Source of the DNA: Yersinia enterocolitica
Lineage (GTDB): Bacteria; Pseudomonadota; Gammaproteobacteria; Enterobacterales; Enterobacteriaceae
Direction of reading: 5' to 3'
Assembly (NCBI GenBank): GCA_002082245.2
Contig: NBTC02000002.1
Span: 558,001-622,000 of the forward strand
DNA: 64,000 nucleotides
In this document: piece after piece, positions 1 to 8,965 of the stretch
How positions within the stretch are numbered: position 1 is the first letter of the stretch
Layout: each line of letters begins with the position of its first letter
Program-made: the position numbers and the translations under genes
The notes under the pieces: model-generated
The model's database searches: none
Seen by the model: only the letters and a program-made list of their open reading frames with translations
What the model was told of the DNA's origin: nothing

Positions 1-741
1 AGCCGCGTGCATACTGACGATATGGATATGCTAAAACAGGCGGTAGCCATCTCTCAACAGAATCTATCTGTCTGGCGCTGCGATTTTCGCGTGGTGTTGC
101 CGGGCAAAGGTACACACTGGCTCCATGGTGAGTCTTTCCCGACGCTTCAGGATGATGGGGCTGTTATTTGGTATGGCTCGTTTTTCGATATTACTGAACT
201 TAAACAGTCAGAATCGATCCTCAAGGCGTTGTCACAAACCGATGTATTAACTGGGGTAGCCAATCGTCGCCACTTTGATGATATCTATCAGCACATCTGG
301 CAAAAAAACCAGATCGAAGGCGGTTCTCTGTCTGTGTTGATGATCGATTTTGATAATTTCAAAAGCTTTAACGACCTTTATGGTCATGCAATGGGGGATG
401 TTTGTTTGAAATCCATTGTCGAAACTTTGTCAAAATCTATTCGTGGTGGTTCAGACATTTTGGCGCGCTATGGCGGCGAGGAGTTTATTGTATTGCTAGC
501 ACCCAGTACCCTGGCGGATGCGAAAGCGGTTGCCGAGCGCATGCGTCACTCCATTGAGGAGTTAGATATTCCCCATGGGATATCGCCAGAGGGGCGGGTG
601 ACCATCAGCATTGGTGTGGCTTCGGTATCCGCGCCGGGTGAGTCTATTTCGGCGACAGACTTGTCGGATGCTGCGGATAAAGCGTTATATCGGGCGAAAA
701 CCACGGGGAAAAACCGCGTGGAAGCGGTGGTGCTGAACTGA
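1..741 (+). CDS. Diguanylate cyclase, PAS-GGDEF (5' end outside window)
   Basis: Synthesises cyclic di-GMP from two GTP. The frame is open to the left edge, so the N-terminus is missing. The visible part begins in the end of a PAS/PAC sensor module (ends near FDITELKQSE), then a complete GGDEF domain starting near SQTDVLTGVANRR. The metal-binding segment MIDFDNFK and the active loop RYGGEEF are intact, so it should be catalytic (GGEEF is an accepted functional variant). Five residues before the loop, where an inhibitory I-site would read RxxD, the sequence is GGSD, so product inhibition at a canonical I-site is not expected. The short tail ends in VEAVVLN. Its ligand and cellular role cannot be read from this fragment. 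Confidence 0.9.
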   Translation, partial: SRVHTDDMDMLKQAVAISQQNLSVWRCDFRVVLPGKGTHWLHGESFPTLQDDGAVIWYGSFFDITELKQSESILKALSQTDVLTGVANRRHFDDIYQHIWQKNQIEGGSLSVLMIDFDNFKSFNDLYGHAMGDVCLKSIVETLSKSIRGGSDILARYGGEEFIVLLAPSTLADAKAVAERMRHSIEELDIPHGISPEGRVTISIGVASVSAPGESISATDLSDAADKALYRAKTTGKNRVEAVVLN

Positions 742-815
742 TACGTAAAGAGCGTGTGGGGCAGGGAAGAGAGTCATTACTGCCCCACAGAGAGTCGATT
801 TAGGATAGTTAATGT

Positions 816-1667
816 CTAGTTGTCGTGATCCTGAGCTTCACGCAGGCGTTCTTGCTCTTCAGCTATAACCGCTTTGATTTCCTCCAGTACACCCTCAACA
901 TCAGCTGCTTCGGTGCTTTCTGCAAACTCACCAGTCAGTTGCGTTTCTGGATGCAGTTTACCATCCTCATAAAGTGCCCACATCTCTTTGGCATACTTAC
1001 GATTAAGCAGTTCTGGTGCGTATTGGCCATAATAGTGTGTCATGTTTGCGACATCCCGCTCCAGCATGGCTTTAGCATGATTGTTCGCCGCAGCATTGAC
1101 GGCTTGCGGTAAATCGATAATGACCGGGCCCTCTTTATCAATTAAGACATTAAACTCTGATAAATCGCCATGAACCAGACCGGCGCAAAGCATCCGTACC
1201 ACATATTGGATCATCAACGCATGGTCAATCAGCGCTTGTTCTCTGCTAAATGGCACATCACTCAGGCGGGGGGCGGCAAGGCCATCTGCATCGGTGACCA
1301 GTTCCATCAATAAAACACCATCAAGGCATGCATAAGGTTGAGGTACCCGAACACCGGCATTGGCGAGCAGGTACAAGGCATCCACCTCGGCAGTTTGCCA
1401 GGTCTCTTCCTGTTGCTTGCGGCCAAATTTAGAACCTTTGGCCATGGCTCGCGCGTCACGACTGTTACGAACCTTACGCCCTTCCTGATACTGAACAGCC
1501 TGTTTGAAACTGCGGTTTTCAGCTTCTTTATAGACTTTAGCGCAGCGGATATCCTGCCCACAACGGACAACGTATACATCAGCTTCTTTGCCACTTTTCA
1601 AACGACGGATGACTTCGTCAACCAAGCCGTCATCAACCAGCGGTTGGATTCGTTTTGGAATTTTCAT
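816..1667 (-). CDS. RIO1-family serine protein kinase
   Basis: A 283-aa atypical protein kinase of the RIO family. The nucleotide-binding segment is SGKEADVYVVRCG (about residues 25-37), the catalytic loop is LVHGDLSEFNVLI, with the metal-binding aspartate following in IIDLPQAV. The C-terminal 50 residues are acidic and probably disordered. In archaea and eukaryotes RIO kinases act in ribosome maturation; the bacterial substrate is not established, so the role here is open. The ATG at 1667 follows AAGGACGCC, a good ribosome site. It stands alone, convergent with the upstream cyclase gene. Family assignment is secure, function is inference. Confidence 0.88.
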   Translation of the reverse strand: MKIPKRIQPLVDDGLVDEVIRRLKSGKEADVYVVRCGQDIRCAKVYKEAENRSFKQAVQYQEGRKVRNSRDARAMAKGSKFGRKQQEETWQTAEVDALYLLANAGVRVPQPYACLDGVLLMELVTDADGLAAPRLSDVPFSREQALIDHALMIQYVVRMLCAGLVHGDLSEFNVLIDKEGPVIIDLPQAVNAAANNHAKAMLERDVANMTHYYGQYAPELLNRKYAKEMWALYEDGKLHPETQLTGEFAESTEAADVEGVLEEIKAVIAEEQERLREAQDHDN

Positions 1668-1769
1668 GGCGTCCTTGTACCCTATTTAAGCCCGCGATGG
1701 AATGGCTTTGGCTGAATTTTCCTTCAGTTTACCATTCGCGCCCATCAGCGGGTGGGTTTTTACTGAGTA

Positions 1770-3488
1770 TCAGGCAGCACTGAACTGGGCATTATGCAAT
1801 TTTGCATAGGCACCTTTACGGGCCAGCAATTCATAATGGTCGCCCTGTTCCACAATCCCTTCCTTATCGACCACAATGATACGATCGGCATTTTGAATTG
1901 TGGCTAAGCGATGGGCAATCACCAACGTCGTTCTGCCTTGTGATAATTCCGTTAGCGCAAGCTGGATGGCTTGTTCAGTGGCAGTATCAAGCGCGGAGGT
2001 GGCTTCATCCAGAATCAAAATCGGTGGATTTTTCAGGAAAATACGTGCAATTGACAAGCGCTGTTTCTGCCCACCGGATAATTTCACTCCGCGCTCACCA
2101 ACAACGGTATCCAGTCCATCAGGCAAGCTTTCAATCAACTCATCTAGCCGGGCTTGTTGTGCTGCAACCATTATTTCATCGTCGCTGGCATCGAGTTTAC
2201 CGTAAGCAATATTCTCACGGATAGATCCGCCGAATAAGAAAACGTCCTGCTGAACAATACCGATATTATTACGCAATGATTGCTGAGTCATATCACGGAT
2301 ATCAATACCATCAATCGTGATTGCCCCCTCATCGAGTTCATAAAAGCGGGGCAGCAGTGAGCATAACGTGGTTTTACCCGCCCCCGATGGCCCGACGAAT
2401 GCCACGGTTTCGCCAGCCCGGATTTGCAGGTTCAAATGGGTGAAAATTTTATTCTGCGGTGAATAACCGAAACTGACATTGTGATAACAAATATCGCCAT
2501 GCAAATGGCCAACAGGGCGAGCGTTTGGTCGGTCAACAATATCAGGCAGTGTATCTATCAATTGAGTGAATCGCTTAAAACCGGCAATTCCTTTCGGATA
2601 ACTTTCCAGGACTGAGGTTATTTTCGCCACCGGGCGAAAAAACACTTCAACTAATAACAGAAATCCGACAAAACCGCCGTAACTCAACTGGTCATGCACG
2701 ACGTACCAGGTACCGGCAACCATCACAATTAACTGCACCAGACGGGTACTGAGGTAGCTCATAGTCATACTGGTGGTCATGATGCGGTAAGCCCGCAATT
2801 TGGTGGTGCGGTAGCTTTCGTTATCTGCGGCGAACAATTTCTTTTCATGAGATTCATTAGCGAAAGCTTTGACGACACGAATACCGCCGATACTTTCCTC
2901 AATGCGGGCATTAAAATTGCCAACTTGACCAAACAGTTTGCGCCAGGTTTCGGTCATCTGTGAACCGTAGCGGCTGACCAGATAGGTCATAAAGGGTACG
3001 ATGATGATGGTGAGCATCGCCAGTGGTAAATGGACGGATGCCATCAAAATGAATGCACCGATAAAGGTCATAATGGCAATAAAAAGATCTTCAGGACCGT
3101 GGTGGGCAATTTCTCCAACCTCTTCAAGGTCTTTGGTGACGTGGGTGATAATATGGCCGGTCTTCATATTGTCGTAATAGCTAAATGATAATTTTTGCAG
3201 ATGGCTAAAAGCCTGGCGACGCATGTCGGTTTCGATACCCACACCCAATGCGTGCCCCCAGTAGTTAACAATCGCCATTAGCGCAGTATTGAGCAGATAA
3301 ATCATCAACAGGCCAGTTGCCACCCAAACGATCAACACCCAATCTTGATTGGGAAGTAATTTATCAATGAACAGTTTTACCGCCATCGGGAAACTCAGCT
3401 CCAGCAGCCCGGCCAAAATGGCACAGCCAAAGTCTAGATAAAAAAGCCCTTTGTACGGGGCATAATAAGAAAAGAAACGGCGGAGCAT
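1770..3488 (-). CDS. ABC exporter, fused permease-ATPase (MsbA/MdlB-like)
   Basis: A 572-aa half-transporter expected to work as a homodimer in the inner membrane. About six membrane helices fill residues 1-300, followed by the ATPase domain: Walker A GPSGAGKTT near 364-372, signature LSGGQKQR near 469, Walker B ILILDEATSAL near 488, H-loop IAHRLATI near 523. All catalytic motifs are intact. The frame extends 13 codons further to a TTG, but the ATG at 3488 is preceded by AAGGAT at proper distance and begins the family-typical LRRFFSYYAPYKG, so I chose it. Substrate unknown; the family exports lipids, drugs or peptides. No partner genes nearby. Confidence 0.9.
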   Translation of the reverse strand: MLRRFFSYYAPYKGLFYLDFGCAILAGLLELSFPMAVKLFIDKLLPNQDWVLIVWVATGLLMIYLLNTALMAIVNYWGHALGVGIETDMRRQAFSHLQKLSFSYYDNMKTGHIITHVTKDLEEVGEIAHHGPEDLFIAIMTFIGAFILMASVHLPLAMLTIIIVPFMTYLVSRYGSQMTETWRKLFGQVGNFNARIEESIGGIRVVKAFANESHEKKLFAADNESYRTTKLRAYRIMTTSMTMSYLSTRLVQLIVMVAGTWYVVHDQLSYGGFVGFLLLVEVFFRPVAKITSVLESYPKGIAGFKRFTQLIDTLPDIVDRPNARPVGHLHGDICYHNVSFGYSPQNKIFTHLNLQIRAGETVAFVGPSGAGKTTLCSLLPRFYELDEGAITIDGIDIRDMTQQSLRNNIGIVQQDVFLFGGSIRENIAYGKLDASDDEIMVAAQQARLDELIESLPDGLDTVVGERGVKLSGGQKQRLSIARIFLKNPPILILDEATSALDTATEQAIQLALTELSQGRTTLVIAHRLATIQNADRIIVVDKEGIVEQGDHYELLARKGAYAKLHNAQFSAA

Positions 3489-3690
3489 TGGGGTATCCTT
3501 ACAATTACAGAGGAGAAATCGGTACAAATGTCGGAAAAGCTGTTCGCTGCATTATAAATGTAAATGGTTCTTAATAGCATTTATTTTGCTATTTATTATC
3601 CGATAATAGAATTCTTATCTGTGAGAATATGCATTGAAGCCAAGATTATATCGAGTATTGTTAGTCAGATAATAGCGAGGAGCAGTAGCA

Positions 3691-4110
3691 ATGAATTTGA
3701 CCATGACAGATGCCCCAACGACTGAAGATATTGCAGAAATCATTGAGGGGTTGAAGGCTTTTAACCGTAAATTTGTTGGTGATAATGGTCGTAAACCATT
3801 AGCCGTATTTATCACAGGAGAAGGTGGCGAAAAGTTGGGAGGGATTACCGGATATACATTAGGTAATTGCCTGAGTATTGAGTTGTTATGGGTATCGGAT
3901 GCATTACGTCACTCAGGGGCTGGTACTAACTTGATGAACGCAGCCGAACAGGAAGCAATACAGCGGGGATGCAAGTTTGCCCAAGTAGATACATTCAGCT
4001 TCCAGGCTCGCCCGTTCTATGAAAAACAGGGTTATCAATTGAAAATGACGCTAGAAAATGTACTGGGTGAGTACCACCGTTATTATTTGACTAAAAATCT
4101 GATTAACTAG
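3691..4110 (+). CDS. GNAT-family N-acetyltransferase
   Basis: A 139-aa single-domain acetyltransferase. The middle carries the GNAT fold signature: strand LSIELLWVSDALRHSGAGTNLMNAAE, where RHSGAGTNLM is the acetyl-CoA pyrophosphate loop (usual form Q/RxxGxG/A), then ARPFYEKQGYQ, the typical strand-6/helix motif of the family. The substrate cannot be read from sequence. The ATG follows GAGGAG. It is a single-gene unit ending in a hairpin terminator at about 4159. Confidence 0.85.
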   Translation: MNLTMTDAPTTEDIAEIIEGLKAFNRKFVGDNGRKPLAVFITGEGGEKLGGITGYTLGNCLSIELLWVSDALRHSGAGTNLMNAAEQEAIQRGCKFAQVDTFSFQARPFYEKQGYQLKMTLENVLGEYHRYYLTKNLIN

Positions 4111-4158
4111 TTTGGCAGCACAAACCGACTATGCGCAGTTTAAATTCAAATGGTATCA

Positions 4159-4184
4159 AGACCTATGTCTAATAGGTCTATTTT
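4159..4184 (+). terminator. Intrinsic terminator after the GNAT gene
   Basis: Perfect 8-bp stem AGACCTAT / ATAGGTCT with a 5-nt loop, followed by ATTTT, 48 bases after the acetyltransferase stop. Confidence 0.6.
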
Positions 4185-4363
4185 GTCACTGATACATAAA
4201 GAGGCTACCGCTGTGAGTGTATATACGCCTTAATATTAGTGTCACGCCCACTCAACAGTGAATATTCAGCTTTTAAAGGAGGCTCACATTTTCTCTGAAT
4301 TGCATCTATAGGCGTGGGTCTTCTATTAGGTTATTCTGTTTTACATTGGATTAGTTAATGTAA

Positions 4364-5878
4364 ATGGAAATGAATATGGCGGCTTCATCAAATAAAAAGC
4401 TCTCGCTGTGGTCATTAACCTCGCTGGTCGTGGGTTCAATGATAGGTGCTGGTATTTTCTCTTTACCTGCTACATTCGGCCGAGCAACCGGAGGATTGGG
4501 TGCCATCATCGCGTGGATTATTGCTGGTGGCGGAATGTTAACTCTGGCCTTTGTTTTTCAGACTTTGGCACAACGTAAGCCAGATTTGGATTCCGGTGTT
4601 TATATTTATGCTAAAACTGGGTTTGGTGATTATGCCGGTTTTGCCTCAGCCATTGGTTTTTGGGCTGGCGCCTGTATCGGAAGTGTTTCCTATTTTGTTT
4701 TGATCAAATCAACATTGGGAGCCTTCTTCCCACTATTTGGTGATGGTAATACGTTATCCGCTGTCTTAATTGCGTCATTAATCTTGTGGAGTTTTCATTT
4801 TATGGTGTTGCGCGGCATCAAAGAAGCCGCAGCAATCAATACTATTGCCACCTTTGCTAAAGTTATTCCGATATTTATTTTTGTTATTGTGCTGGCATTT
4901 GCATTTCATACAGATACGTTTGCATTAAACTTCTGGGGTTCCCAATCTTTGTCTGGTGTCGGTGATCTCTCCCATTTGGATGACTATGGTTATACCGGTC
5001 ATGCGGCATTAGATATTGGTGCAACATCAGAGACACTATTTGCTCAAGTGCGCAGTACTATGTTGGTCACCGTATTTGTTTTTGTGGGTATTGAAGGGGC
5101 GAGTGTTTATTCCCGTTACGCTAAAGAAAGAAAGCATGTTGGTATTGCTACTGTTCTCGGTTTTATTGGTGTTTTATGTTTACTGGTATTAGTGACAATG
5201 CTTTCCTATGGCGTGCTGCTTCGTCCTGATCTTGCTGCTTTACGGCAACCCTCAATGGCTGGGGTGTTAGAACATATAGTGGGTCGATGGGGCGCTATAT
5301 TTATCAGCATCGGGCTGATTATCTCCGTTATGGGTGCGTATCTGTCATGGACCCTATTGGCGGCTGAAGCACTCTATTCCGCAGCAAAAAGTAATATCAT
5401 GCCGCAGATATTTGCAACGGAGAATAAGCGCGGGGTGCCATCGGCAGCGGTTTGGATGTCGAATATTTTTATCCAATTATTCTTAATTGTTACGCTCTTC
5501 ACTGAGTATGCGTTCCAGTTGGCACTGGAACTCACCAGCTCATTAGTTTTGATCCCCTATTTGCTGGTTGCGGCTTATGGGCTGAAATTGGCCTGGACCC
5601 GAGAAACCTATTCGGTAGGTTCGGTCGAGCTGAAGAAAGATTTTATTTTTGCTTTGATAGCAACACTATATGCCATATTAATGGTCTACGCGGGCGGGTT
5701 GAAATACATATTACTGTCAGCAGTGATATATGGTCCGGGAACTGTGCTGTTTATCATCGCGAAGCGTGAGCAAAAGAGAGCAATATTCGCGCCGATTGAA
5801 AAATGTCTTTTTGCCGTGGCCATGATTACCGCTTTAGCCGCTCTGTATAGCCTCGCCACAGGGGTAATTACGGTATAA
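4364..5878 (+). CDS. APC-superfamily amino acid antiporter (ArcD/YdgI-like)
   Basis: A 504-aa inner-membrane transporter with about 12-13 hydrophobic helices. The N-terminus carries the APC signature SMIGAGIFSLPA, and the order of conserved blocks (PDLDSGVYIYAKTGFGDYAGF, EGASVYSRYAKER, PSMAGVLEHIVGRWG, ISVMGAYLSWTLLAAE) matches the basic amino acid/polyamine antiporter group of E. coli YdgI and arginine:ornithine antiporters. Exact substrate is not determined by sequence. Three in-frame ATGs (4364, 4370, 4376) lie close together and none has a strong ribosome site, so the first is used provisionally. The gene stands alone. Confidence 0.85.
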   Translation: MEMNMAASSNKKLSLWSLTSLVVGSMIGAGIFSLPATFGRATGGLGAIIAWIIAGGGMLTLAFVFQTLAQRKPDLDSGVYIYAKTGFGDYAGFASAIGFWAGACIGSVSYFVLIKSTLGAFFPLFGDGNTLSAVLIASLILWSFHFMVLRGIKEAAAINTIATFAKVIPIFIFVIVLAFAFHTDTFALNFWGSQSLSGVGDLSHLDDYGYTGHAALDIGATSETLFAQVRSTMLVTVFVFVGIEGASVYSRYAKERKHVGIATVLGFIGVLCLLVLVTMLSYGVLLRPDLAALRQPSMAGVLEHIVGRWGAIFISIGLIISVMGAYLSWTLLAAEALYSAAKSNIMPQIFATENKRGVPSAAVWMSNIFIQLFLIVTLFTEYAFQLALELTSSLVLIPYLLVAAYGLKLAWTRETYSVGSVELKKDFIFALIATLYAILMVYAGGLKYILLSAVIYGPGTVLFIIAKREQKRAIFAPIEKCLFAVAMITALAALYSLATGVITV

Positions 5879-6138
5879 TAACGTCGGTGATACAGTAATT
5901 GTCCACTGAACAGAGATGACATTATATTATCGCCACAAACACTTAATCAAAGCTAATGTATTTTGCGCCTATCCCTAACTTTACAATGGATGGGCTTGAT
6001 CTATAACACAGAGTACGACAGGATCGCGTTGGAATAACTAATGATTAGGTTGATATCCGATAGAAATGTATCCATTATAAAATGCGATTTTTCTTATATA
6101 GAGTTAGGATTGGTGTGCGCCAATCAGTAGGTATTGCT

Positions 6139-6279
6139 TTGAAAAAACAACAAAATATTACCCCGAATAGTGATTATTCTGCGGGAATTGGCGATGCGCA
6201 ATTTGCGCTCGTGGTTTTACTTACAACATCATGTTTGCTGATTGCAATAACATTGATTGCGATCCTATGGTTAATCTAA
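6139..6279 (+). CDS. Small single-pass membrane protein (46 aa)
   Basis: Uncharacterised. From a TTG at 6139 (preceded by AGTAGGT) the product is KKQQNITPNSDYSAGIGDAQ followed by one long hydrophobic helix of about 23 residues ending ILWLI. The frame extends upstream to an ATG at 6082, but that start has no ribosome site and adds a basic stretch unlike the rest. It is followed 29 bases later by another small membrane protein gene on the same strand, suggesting a two-gene unit. No family recognised. Confidence 0.4.
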   Translation: MKKQQNITPNSDYSAGIGDAQFALVVLLTTSCLLIAITLIAILWLI

Positions 6280-6308
6280 TGATACGCCATAGAAATTAGG
6301 GGGAGTGT

Positions 6309-6473
6309 ATGGATAAGAGCTTGTTTGATGACAACAAAGTCATCGCATTGATCGGTTTACTGTTGGCGGCACTCATTGTCGTCAGTGTCATGTTTGCGAT
6401 GACCTATATGGCGGATCGCCAACGTAACGAAGCACAACCTATTGATGTACAGAATTGCTATAAAAAGAACTGA
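6309..6473 (+). CDS. Small single-pass membrane protein (54 aa)
   Basis: Uncharacterised. ATG at 6309 follows GGGGGAG. The product has an acidic N-terminal stretch MDKSLFDDNK, a hydrophobic helix at about residues 11-34, and a polar tail with one cysteine ending NCYKKN. The ribosome site, the coherent membrane-protein composition and the tandem position after the 46-aa gene support it as real. Function unknown. Confidence 0.55.
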   Translation: MDKSLFDDNKVIALIGLLLAALIVVSVMFAMTYMADRQRNEAQPIDVQNCYKKN

Positions 6474-6535
6474 AAAGCGTTATTCGCCGGAAAGCAGTGG
6501 TAAGCATTCAGGCGATTCGTGGGCATTGCGGAGTG

Positions 6536-6922
6536 TTATGCCAGCTTCTGATGAATAGCATGCAAGGGCAACGCGATATTCAGGTCAATATCAGTATTTT
6601 GCCTGAAATCATACGGAGTGATACCGTAACGTTTTCTGAACATGTAAGTAAAATGTGACTGTGAGCCAAAGCCAAAGTCCAATGCGATATCAAAAATCGT
6701 ACTATCACTACTTCTTAGTTGATAAACCGCGCCCGCTAAGCGTCTTTCCCGAATGTATTTACCCAGCGATACCCCGGTCACTTCTTTAAATATTTTCTGC
6801 ATATGCCAAAGCGAATAGCCTGAATACACGGCTAACTCTTCAAGGTAGATGACCCGCCCTAGATGGGTTTCGACCCATTTACTGAGGGCGCAGACTAACG
6901 CGAGATGATTTTCTTGTGACAT
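6536..6922 (-). CDS. AraC-family regulator, MarA/SoxS/RamA-like
   Basis: A 128-aa protein made almost only of the AraC DNA-binding domain: two helix-turn-helix units, the first around LEELAVYSGYSLWHMQKIF, the second around IFDIALDFGFGSQSHFTYMF, then the hallmark FRKRYGITPYDFR. It lacks the ligand-binding domain, as do MarA, SoxS and RamA, which raise efflux and stress genes in enterobacteria. Length matches that group. It is likely controlled by its own level; no dedicated repressor (MarR, RamR, SoxR) lies beside it. Whether it corresponds to one of the MarA homologues named in Y. pestis is not something I can settle. Confidence 0.85.
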   Translation of the reverse strand: MSQENHLALVCALSKWVETHLGRVIYLEELAVYSGYSLWHMQKIFKEVTGVSLGKYIRERRLAGAVYQLRSSDSTIFDIALDFGFGSQSHFTYMFRKRYGITPYDFRQNTDIDLNIALPLHAIHQKLA

Positions 6923-7160
6923 TATTTAGTCTGTTTTTTCTGGATAGGAGTAGAGCAGTATACACAAGTTGAATCGAACAACACAAAACACCAAATTGCT
7001 CCCGATTGAACAAAATAGACCATAAAGACTTTTCAGACAGTGTTTGCAAAAGATTTTTCTGGTGCCATAGTAAAAGGGTAGTGTCATCAGGAAGGGGTCT
7101 ATCCCGAGGATAAAGGGTTGAGTTTGGAAAAATAGAAATTAAAAATGATGAGGTGATCGC

Positions 7161-7274
7161 ATGTTAATAACGGTGATTATGACTCTGATAGCGGTTGTCG
7201 GCGTAACCGTTTTTTTAAAGATGCCAGTAATGGTCCTGCATAAAGGTAAAGGCGCAGGAGGTGATGAACTGTGA
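7161..7274 (+). CDS. Small hydrophobic protein (37 aa)
   Basis: Uncharacterised. ATG at 7161 follows GATGAGGTGATCGC. The first 25 residues form one hydrophobic helix (LITVIMTLIAVVGVTVF), then a short basic/glycine tail HKGKGAGGDEL. A clean intrinsic terminator 47 bases downstream (7321) closes what looks like a monocistronic small transcript. It resembles small membrane peptides of enterobacteria in size and shape only; no family recognised. Confidence 0.5.
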   Translation: MLITVIMTLIAVVGVTVFLKMPVMVLHKGKGAGGDEL

Positions 7275-7320
7275 GATTAGGAATATTGTGATCGATCTAC
7301 ATCTAATGAGTTTCCTCTAG

Positions 7321-7357
7321 AACCAGGTGATTGATAATTTCATGCCTGGTTTTTTTA
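7321..7357 (+). terminator. Intrinsic terminator
   Basis: Stem AACCAGG / CCTGGTT with 17-nt loop followed by seven T, downstream of the 37-codon gene at 7161. The remainder of 7275-7578 shows no other feature to me. Confidence 0.75.
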
Positions 7358-7578
7358 TATCCTCTTCGTACTGACGTTAGCTTTCTTGCCATCTCATATC
7401 TGCTTCTTTCTTTCAAAAAGAGGGGGCAATTGATTAAGCACATCATCGACATCGGTTGTAGGTATTTCATTAGCCAAGGATAATGTTAGTCTCTCGAGTC
7501 GACAAGAGCAGTGCAGGTTAAAGAAATATTTCAGCAAGCGTGATATCCTTTTACGATATTACTGAGAAGGAATTATGC

Positions 7579-7818
7579 ATGTCTGAAATGTTTACTAATG
7601 ACCAAGAGCTGGTGTCAGACTTGGTTGCCTGCCAACTGGTGATTAAGCAAATCCTTGATGTGATTGATATCATTGCTCCGGTGGAGGTGCGAGATAAAAT
7701 GTCCCATCAACTTAAAGCTATTGATTTCTCTACACACCCGGCAGGGGCGGACCCAGTGACTAAGCGAGCGATTGAGAAAGCCATTGCATTAATTGATATG
7801 AAATTTAGCCAAAAATAA
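7579..7818 (+). CDS. Small helical protein, DUF2594/YecF-like
   Basis: A 79-aa soluble, helical protein. ATG at 7579 follows GAAGGAATTATGC; the frame runs 13 codons further up, but without a ribosome site. The layout (acidic N-terminus [20 protein letters not shown], central [10 protein letters not shown]-terminal [15 protein letters not shown]) resembles the E. coli YecF family (DUF2594). The similarity is by eye and modest. Function unknown. Confidence 0.6.
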   Translation: MSEMFTNDQELVSDLVACQLVIKQILDVIDIIAPVEVRDKMSHQLKAIDFSTHPAGADPVTKRAIEKAIALIDMKFSQK

Positions 7819-7919
7819 CAGCTACCGTTTAAGGCTGTCTGCAAGTAGGGCGGTAGTATCAGGCTAGCGGCCGTGGGGGAAATGCACTGCGGGTTATGAA
7901 TAGCAAACCCGCAGTTCAA

Positions 7920-8153
7920 TTATTCAAAAACGTTATTGCCGATCTTTTTCACTAATGGGCAGTTACTGACACCAATGACACCATTTTCACCGTTTATAAA
8001 TTGAGCGGTTGTAACAGTTCTTGCCGTCAGATATTTACACTGCAAACCAATGCCTGCGGCGTTTTTCTCACTGCCAATAAGCACGCCATAGCCTGAAAAG
8101 AGAAGGCCCAAGTATATGATTGCTGCCACCAAAACCAGTCTGAATAAACTCAT
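7920..8153 (-). CDS. yobH: YobH-family exported small protein
   Basis: A 77-aa protein with an N-terminal membrane helix or uncleaved signal (RLVLVAAIIYLGLLFSGYGV) followed by the family block LIGSEKNAAGIGLQCKYLTA, close to E. coli YobH (GVLIGSKENAAGLGLQC). Two cysteines (QCKY and SNCPL) are conserved and could form a disulfide in the periplasm. It diverges from mgrB, the same neighbour as in E. coli. Function unknown. Confidence 0.88.
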   Translation of the reverse strand: MSLFRLVLVAAIIYLGLLFSGYGVLIGSEKNAAGIGLQCKYLTARTVTTAQFINGENGVIGVSNCPLVKKIGNNVFE

Positions 8154-8333
8154 GTAGTCACTCCATGTAATTAGTTTTACTTATTTTTTAGGATAAATAT
8201 TTAACAGTTTAACGAGTAATGATAAGTTAGTTAATAGTAAAAATCCTAAATCATATTGATTTATAAGACTAAACAGTAAATTCTTATAAAAAATGTTGTT
8301 ACAGAGCTATAGTGCACATCAGTAATTACATTT

Positions 8334-8368
8334 TGGCTATAAATGGTTGATGTTTAATACAGTATAAT
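8334..8368 (+). promoter_or_regulatory. Candidate PhoP box and promoter of mgrB
   Basis: Half-sites TGGCTA (8334-8339) and GGTTGA (8345-8350) are spaced one helical turn apart and end 12 bases before a -10 TATAAT (8363-8368), the layout of PhoP-activated promoters with no good -35. Matches to (G/T)GTTTA are 4/6 and 5/6, so this is a candidate only. E. coli mgrB is PhoP-activated. Confidence 0.4.
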
Positions 8369-8397
8369 TAAAAAAAACATTACGGAAGGAGCCCGAT

Positions 8398-8541
8398 TTG
8401 AACATTAAGAAACTTGTCGCAACGGTAGGGATCATTGCCGTTTGCTGCTTGTTTTATCTATTAGCCCTTGATAGTTATTGCGATCAGGGGGGGACTTTTT
8501 CTACCGGTATTTGTGCTATCACTTCGATTATTCCATGGTAA
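8398..8541 (+). CDS. mgrB: PhoQ inhibitor peptide MgrB
   Basis: A 47-aa inner-membrane peptide that inhibits the sensor kinase PhoQ, giving feedback on the PhoPQ regulon (established in E. coli and Klebsiella). It shows a basic start NIKKL, one membrane helix, and the diagnostic periplasmic part: YCDQGGTFSTGICAITSIIPW corresponds to E. coli CDQ...SGICAI...FIPW, with both functional cysteines present. Length equals that of E. coli MgrB. The start is TTG behind a strong GGAAGGAG site. Flanked by yobH and yebO as in E. coli. Confidence 0.93.
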   Translation: MNIKKLVATVGIIAVCCLFYLLALDSYCDQGGTFSTGICAITSIIPW

Positions 8542-8689
8542 GGATAGCCTATTATGCTTAGCTATAATAACGATAGATAACTATTACTATTAGTTATCGT
8601 TATTAAGTATGAATCACTTATTCAGATCCCCTTTGTGGTGGGCAGAGTGATAAGATAGCGCCTTAGCCACGTATGTCATAGGGTAGTCA

Positions 8690-8965
8690 ATGTTAGATAC
8701 AAATATGGGGGCACTGGGTGTCATCCCAATTGCTTTATCGCTGCTTACTGTCATTTTCTTCTTGATAGTCTGGTTCTTTTTGAGCCGTGCCAGTGTACGA
8801 GCAAATGAACAAATCCGTTTGTTACACGAAATTGCCGAACAACAAAAACGGCAAACCGAATTGCTCAATGCTTTACTGGAAAATGCTACGGGTGTCAGGC
8901 ATGAGCAAGACGATAGTGATATTGTTTCGCCTCTCGACTTCAAAGGGTTTATTCCAGAGCGATAA
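8690..8965 (+). CDS. yebO: YebO-family membrane protein
   Basis: A 91-aa protein with one N-terminal membrane helix ([17 protein letters not shown]) and a cytoplasmic amphipathic segment [20 protein letters not shown], matching the E. coli YebO block RASSRTNEQIELLEALLDQQ. The tail is acidic and probably disordered. Its place next to mgrB is conserved in enterobacteria. Function unknown. Confidence 0.85.
   Translation: MLDTNMGALGVIPIALSLLTVIFFLIVWFFLSRASVRANEQIRLLHEIAEQQKRQTELLNALLENATGVRHEQDDSDIVSPLDFKGFIPER

Noticed and set aside
825..1715. Plus-strand frames opposite the RIO kinase
   Set aside because: Shadows of the kinase gene, no ribosome sites.
4240..4320. Possible riboswitch before the antiporter gene
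   Set aside because: Only a six-base complementarity (CACGCC / GGCGTG); no known class recognised.
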